A DNA stretch of 7,365 nt from Rhodothermota bacterium (GTDB taxonomy: Bacteria; Hydrogenedentota; Hydrogenedentia; Hydrogenedentales; GCA-2746185), in contig VFKU01000839.1 in the NCBI GenBank assembly GCA_009885415.1, forward strand, positions 1 through 7,365, given 5' to 3'. This document shows positions 5,481 to 7,365 of this stretch, piece by piece; the first letter of the stretch is position 1, and each line of letters opens with the position of its first letter. The notes beneath the pieces are model-generated. The model did no database searches and had not been told where the DNA came from. It was given only the letters and a program-made list of their open reading frames with translations. The translations under genes and the position numbers were made by a program.

Positions 5481-5499
5481 GGGCGCGGTTTCGGCGCCC
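5481..5499 (-). other. Intercistronic hairpin between pilT and the next gene
   Basis: A perfect 6-bp stem (GGGCGC 5481-5486 with GCGCCC 5494-5499) and a 7-nt loop begin just after the pilT stop at 5503. No T-run follows on the minus strand, so read-through is expected. Such a structure could set the 3' boundary of a processed pilT mRNA and let upstream and downstream genes be expressed at different levels. Chance is possible in such GC-rich DNA. Confidence 0.3.
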
Positions 5500-5502
5500 G
5501 AC

Positions 5503-6612
5503 TCAGCCCATACCGGAGAGGCGCAGCTTGAGGTCCTTCGGCTTGCTCGCATTTTGGAGGGCGATCTCCGTGGAGATGAGTTTCTTCTCCCAGAGAATAT
5601 ACAGGGCTTGGTCGAAGGTCTGCATCCCGTACTGGCTGTGGCCCTCTTCGATGAGCGAAACGACTTCCTTCATCGACTTGCCTTCTTCGATGTAGTCGCG
5701 GATGGCGCGGGTGCCGAGCAGGATTTCCGCGGCCACACAGCGGCCTTCGGTGCCCTTGCGGGCGACAATGCGCTGCGACACGATGCAGCGCAGCACGCTC
5801 GCCAACTGCTTGCGTATCTGCGGCTGGTGGTGCGGCTCGAAGAAATCCATCACGCGGTTGAGCGTTTCGACCGCGTCTACCGTGTGCAGCGTCGAAAACA
5901 CCAAGTGGCCGGTTTCGGCGGAGGCAAGCGAGGTGCGCACCGTTTCGGAGTCGCGCATTTCGCCGATGAGAATCACGTCGGGGTCCTGACGCAGGGCGCC
6001 GCGCAATGCATTGGCGAAGCTCAGCGTGTCGCGGCCGACTTCGCGCTGAGTGATCAAGGACTTCTTATCGGTATGGACGAACTCGAGCGGGTCCTCGACG
6101 GTGACAATATGGGCCGATTCTGTGATGTTGATCTCGTTGATCATCGCGGCGAGCGTCGTGGATTTACCGCTACCGGTCGGCCCGGTCACGAGGATCAACC
6201 CGTTGAGTTCGTGGACGATTTTGGTGAGGACTTCCGGGAGTTCGAGGTCGGCCAGCGACTTAATTTTCATGGGGATCAGGCGCAGCACGATCCGCGTTTC
6301 ACCATCGTCGCGGCAGGCGTTCACGCGGAAGCGCGCCTCGCCGGGCAGGGTGTAGGAGGCGTCGAGTTCGAGGAGCTTGGTGAACTTCGCCATGTCCTTG
6401 GGACTCACGATCGAGCCGAGCAGCGTTTCGACGTCGGCGTCGGAGAGCGGCTCGCAATCGAGCCGGACGAGCTCACCGTCGATGCGGAGCACGGGCGGGT
6501 TCTCAGTCTTGATGTGGATGTCGGAGGCGCGCCGTGCGATGGCCTCGTGCAGGAGGTCTTCCACCGCCATCAACGACTTTTTAACTGGTGCCTCGACCAC
6601 GACTTCCCCCAT
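5503..6612 (-). CDS. pilT: Type IV pilus retraction ATPase, PilT family
   Basis: The 369-residue product is a hexameric secretion-type ATPase of the inner-membrane cytoplasmic face, which depolymerises pilin to drive retraction, twitching and DNA uptake. The N-terminal domain opens with MAVEDLLHEAIARRASDIHI (15-34). The RecA-like core has Walker A GPTGSGKST (144-152), the Asp box ending in TVEDPLEFVH (171-180), Walker B VILIGEMRD (213-221) with catalytic E218, and the His box TGHLVFSTLHT (234-244). AIRDYIEEGK (303-312) corresponds to the AIRNLIREGK motif of PilT. This and the GEMRD form favour PilT/PilU over the extension ATPase PilB, as does the absence of an N-terminal MshE-type domain. The ATG at 6612 is preceded by GGGGGAAGG with a 4-nt gap; a longer form to 6750 would run into tsaD. 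Other pilus genes are absent. PilU is the main alternative. Confidence 0.94.
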   Translation of the reverse strand: MGEVVVEAPVKKSLMAVEDLLHEAIARRASDIHIKTENPPVLRIDGELVRLDCEPLSDADVETLLGSIVSPKDMAKFTKLLELDASYTLPGEARFRVNACRDDGETRIVLRLIPMKIKSLADLELPEVLTKIVHELNGLILVTGPTGSGKSTTLAAMINEINITESAHIVTVEDPLEFVHTDKKSLITQREVGRDTLSFANALRGALRQDPDVILIGEMRDSETVRTSLASAETGHLVFSTLHTVDAVETLNRVMDFFEPHHQPQIRKQLASVLRCIVSQRIVARKGTEGRCVAAEILLGTRAIRDYIEEGKSMKEVVSLIEEGHSQYGMQTFDQALYILWEKKLISTEIALQNASKPKDLKLRLSGMG

Positions 6613-6641
6613 CGTACCTTCCCCCAATTTGAACGAGTGGA

Positions 6642-7365
6642 TTATACCAGCAAAAGCCCCGGATTGGGGGTCAGGTCCATTTTTCCTGTGTGTCCGTGGG
6701 TCAAATGCGAGTATCCAGCGGCGGCGATCATGGCAGCGTTGTCGGTACACAGCGCCAGGGGAGGGGCCAAGACCGGGACGCGAATCTCGGTGGTTAGCCG
6801 GTCGCGCAGATGGCGATTCGCCGCCACTCCGCCCACCACGAGCAGCCGGGGAGCGCGGGTTTGGCGAAGGGCCGTCTGGGTCTTCGAGACCAGGATATCG
6901 ATGGCCGCCGCCTGAAAACTCGCCGCGATGTCGGCCGGGTTGGCGTCCGGCGCCTCGCGCAGCGCATAGAGCACGGCGGTCTTGAGGCCGCTATAGCTGA
7001 AGTCGAGCGTGCCGGAATGTTCCATCCCGCGCGGAAACGCGAAGGCGCGAGGATTTCCTGTGGCCGCGGCCCGCTCGATGCTGGGACCGCCGGGGTAGGG
7101 CAGACCCAGCAGCCGCGCGACTTTGTCGAAGGACTCCCCGACGGCGTCGTCGCGGGTGGCCCCGAGCAGTTGGTAGTCGTGGGCCGCGCGGCAGTAGACG
7201 AGCTGTGTGTGGCCGCCGCTAACGATGAGCGCAAGCGCGGGAAACTCCGGCGGTTGGCCCTGGAGAAAGGGGGAGAAGAGGTGGCCCTCGATGTGGTGCA
7301 CCGGCACGAGCGGCAGCCCGCGCGCGTAGGCATAGGCCTTCGCGAAGCACACGCCCACCAGCAGC
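6642..7365 (-). CDS. tsaD: tRNA N6-threonylcarbamoyladenosine transferase TsaD, C-terminal part
   Basis: About 240 of the usual ~340 residues are visible; the N-terminal third lies beyond the right edge. TsaD (Kae1/Qri7/YgjD family) transfers threonylcarbamoyl to A37 of ANN-decoding tRNAs, working with TsaB, TsaC and TsaE in the cytoplasm. The diagnostic motifs are present, numbered from the first visible residue: the metal-binding HIEGH with H24 and H28, LIVSGGHTQL (47-55), DDAVGESFDKVARLLGLPYPGG (72-93), FSYSGLKTA (122-130), VVGGVAANRHLRDRL (176-190) and CTDNAAMIA (206-214) with the third ligand D208. The left part, LLVGVCFAKA, continues a frame open at the edge. The TAA stop at 6642 is 29 nt before the pilT start, suggesting co-transcription. 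No truncation or missing catalytic residue is seen in the visible part. Confidence 0.97.
   Translation of the reverse strand, partial: LLVGVCFAKAYAYARGLPLVPVHHIEGHLFSPFLQGQPPEFPALALIVSGGHTQLVYCRAAHDYQLLGATRDDAVGESFDKVARLLGLPYPGGPSIERAAATGNPRAFAFPRGMEHSGTLDFSYSGLKTAVLYALREAPDANPADIAASFQAAAIDILVSKTQTALRQTRAPRLLVVGGVAANRHLRDRLTTEIRVPVLAPPLALCTDNAAMIAAAGYSHLTHGHTGKMDLTPNPGLLLV

Noticed and set aside
6613..6750. 46-residue extension of PilT into tsaD
   Set aside because: It would overlap the end of tsaD, resembles no PilT N-terminus, and the ATG at 6612 has a strong ribosome binding site.
5554..6915. A 453-codon plus-strand open frame antisense to pilT
   Set aside because: It lies opposite a gene with all PilT motifs and extends into tsaD. 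The product is rich in His, Asp, Arg and Gly with no recognisable domain, as expected from a mirror frame in GC-rich DNA.

Overview
The window looks like a stretch of ordinary chromosome from a GC-rich, diderm (Gram-negative-type) bacterium. The pointers are a PilT-type retraction ATPase, a probable outer-envelope TPR lipoprotein, an exported carbohydrate-binding-like protein and strongly G/C-biased third codon positions. The mix of an exported PHP-superfamily (CehA/McbA-like) protein and a protein opening with an NLLLNPSFEE-type motif is reminiscent of Planctomycetes/Hydrogenedentota-like lineages. That is an inference from style, not a phylogenetic result. I see no rRNA, tRNA, CRISPR array, insertion sequence or phage gene.

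Layout, left to right. Positions 1-131 (minus) hold the 5' end of an unrecognised gene that runs off the left edge, preceded by a leader with two hairpins. Positions 216-504 appear non-coding. A GntR-family (YtrA-like) repressor lies on the minus strand at 572-1021, with a strong hairpin terminator behind it. It is divergent from a large exported protein (1260-3020, plus) whose central domain is a PHP/CehA-like metallohydrolase fold lacking several expected metal ligands. The 238-bp divergent spacer carries a 19-bp imperfect palindrome, a good operator candidate. A cold-shock protein (3218-3484, plus) follows, with a textbook promoter, a leader of about 95 nt and a strong terminator. Next is a TPR lipoprotein (3626-4447, plus).

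The right half is a minus-strand cluster, read right to left: tsaD (C-terminal part, cut by the right edge), pilT, an exported protein with a carbohydrate-binding-like domain and a coiled coil, and a 60-residue membrane protein whose GTG start overlaps the previous stop. Gaps of 29 nt, 42 nt and a 4-nt overlap suggest one transcript. This cluster converges on the TPR gene with only 9 nt between stop codons.

The genes do not form one evident pathway. Housekeeping functions (t6A tRNA modification, cold-shock RNA binding) sit beside surface functions (pilus retraction, envelope proteins). The most unusual items are the probable PHP pseudoenzyme, its AT-rich 5' end and the uncharacterised pair of genes behind pilT. 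I did not find a convincing new multi-gene system.
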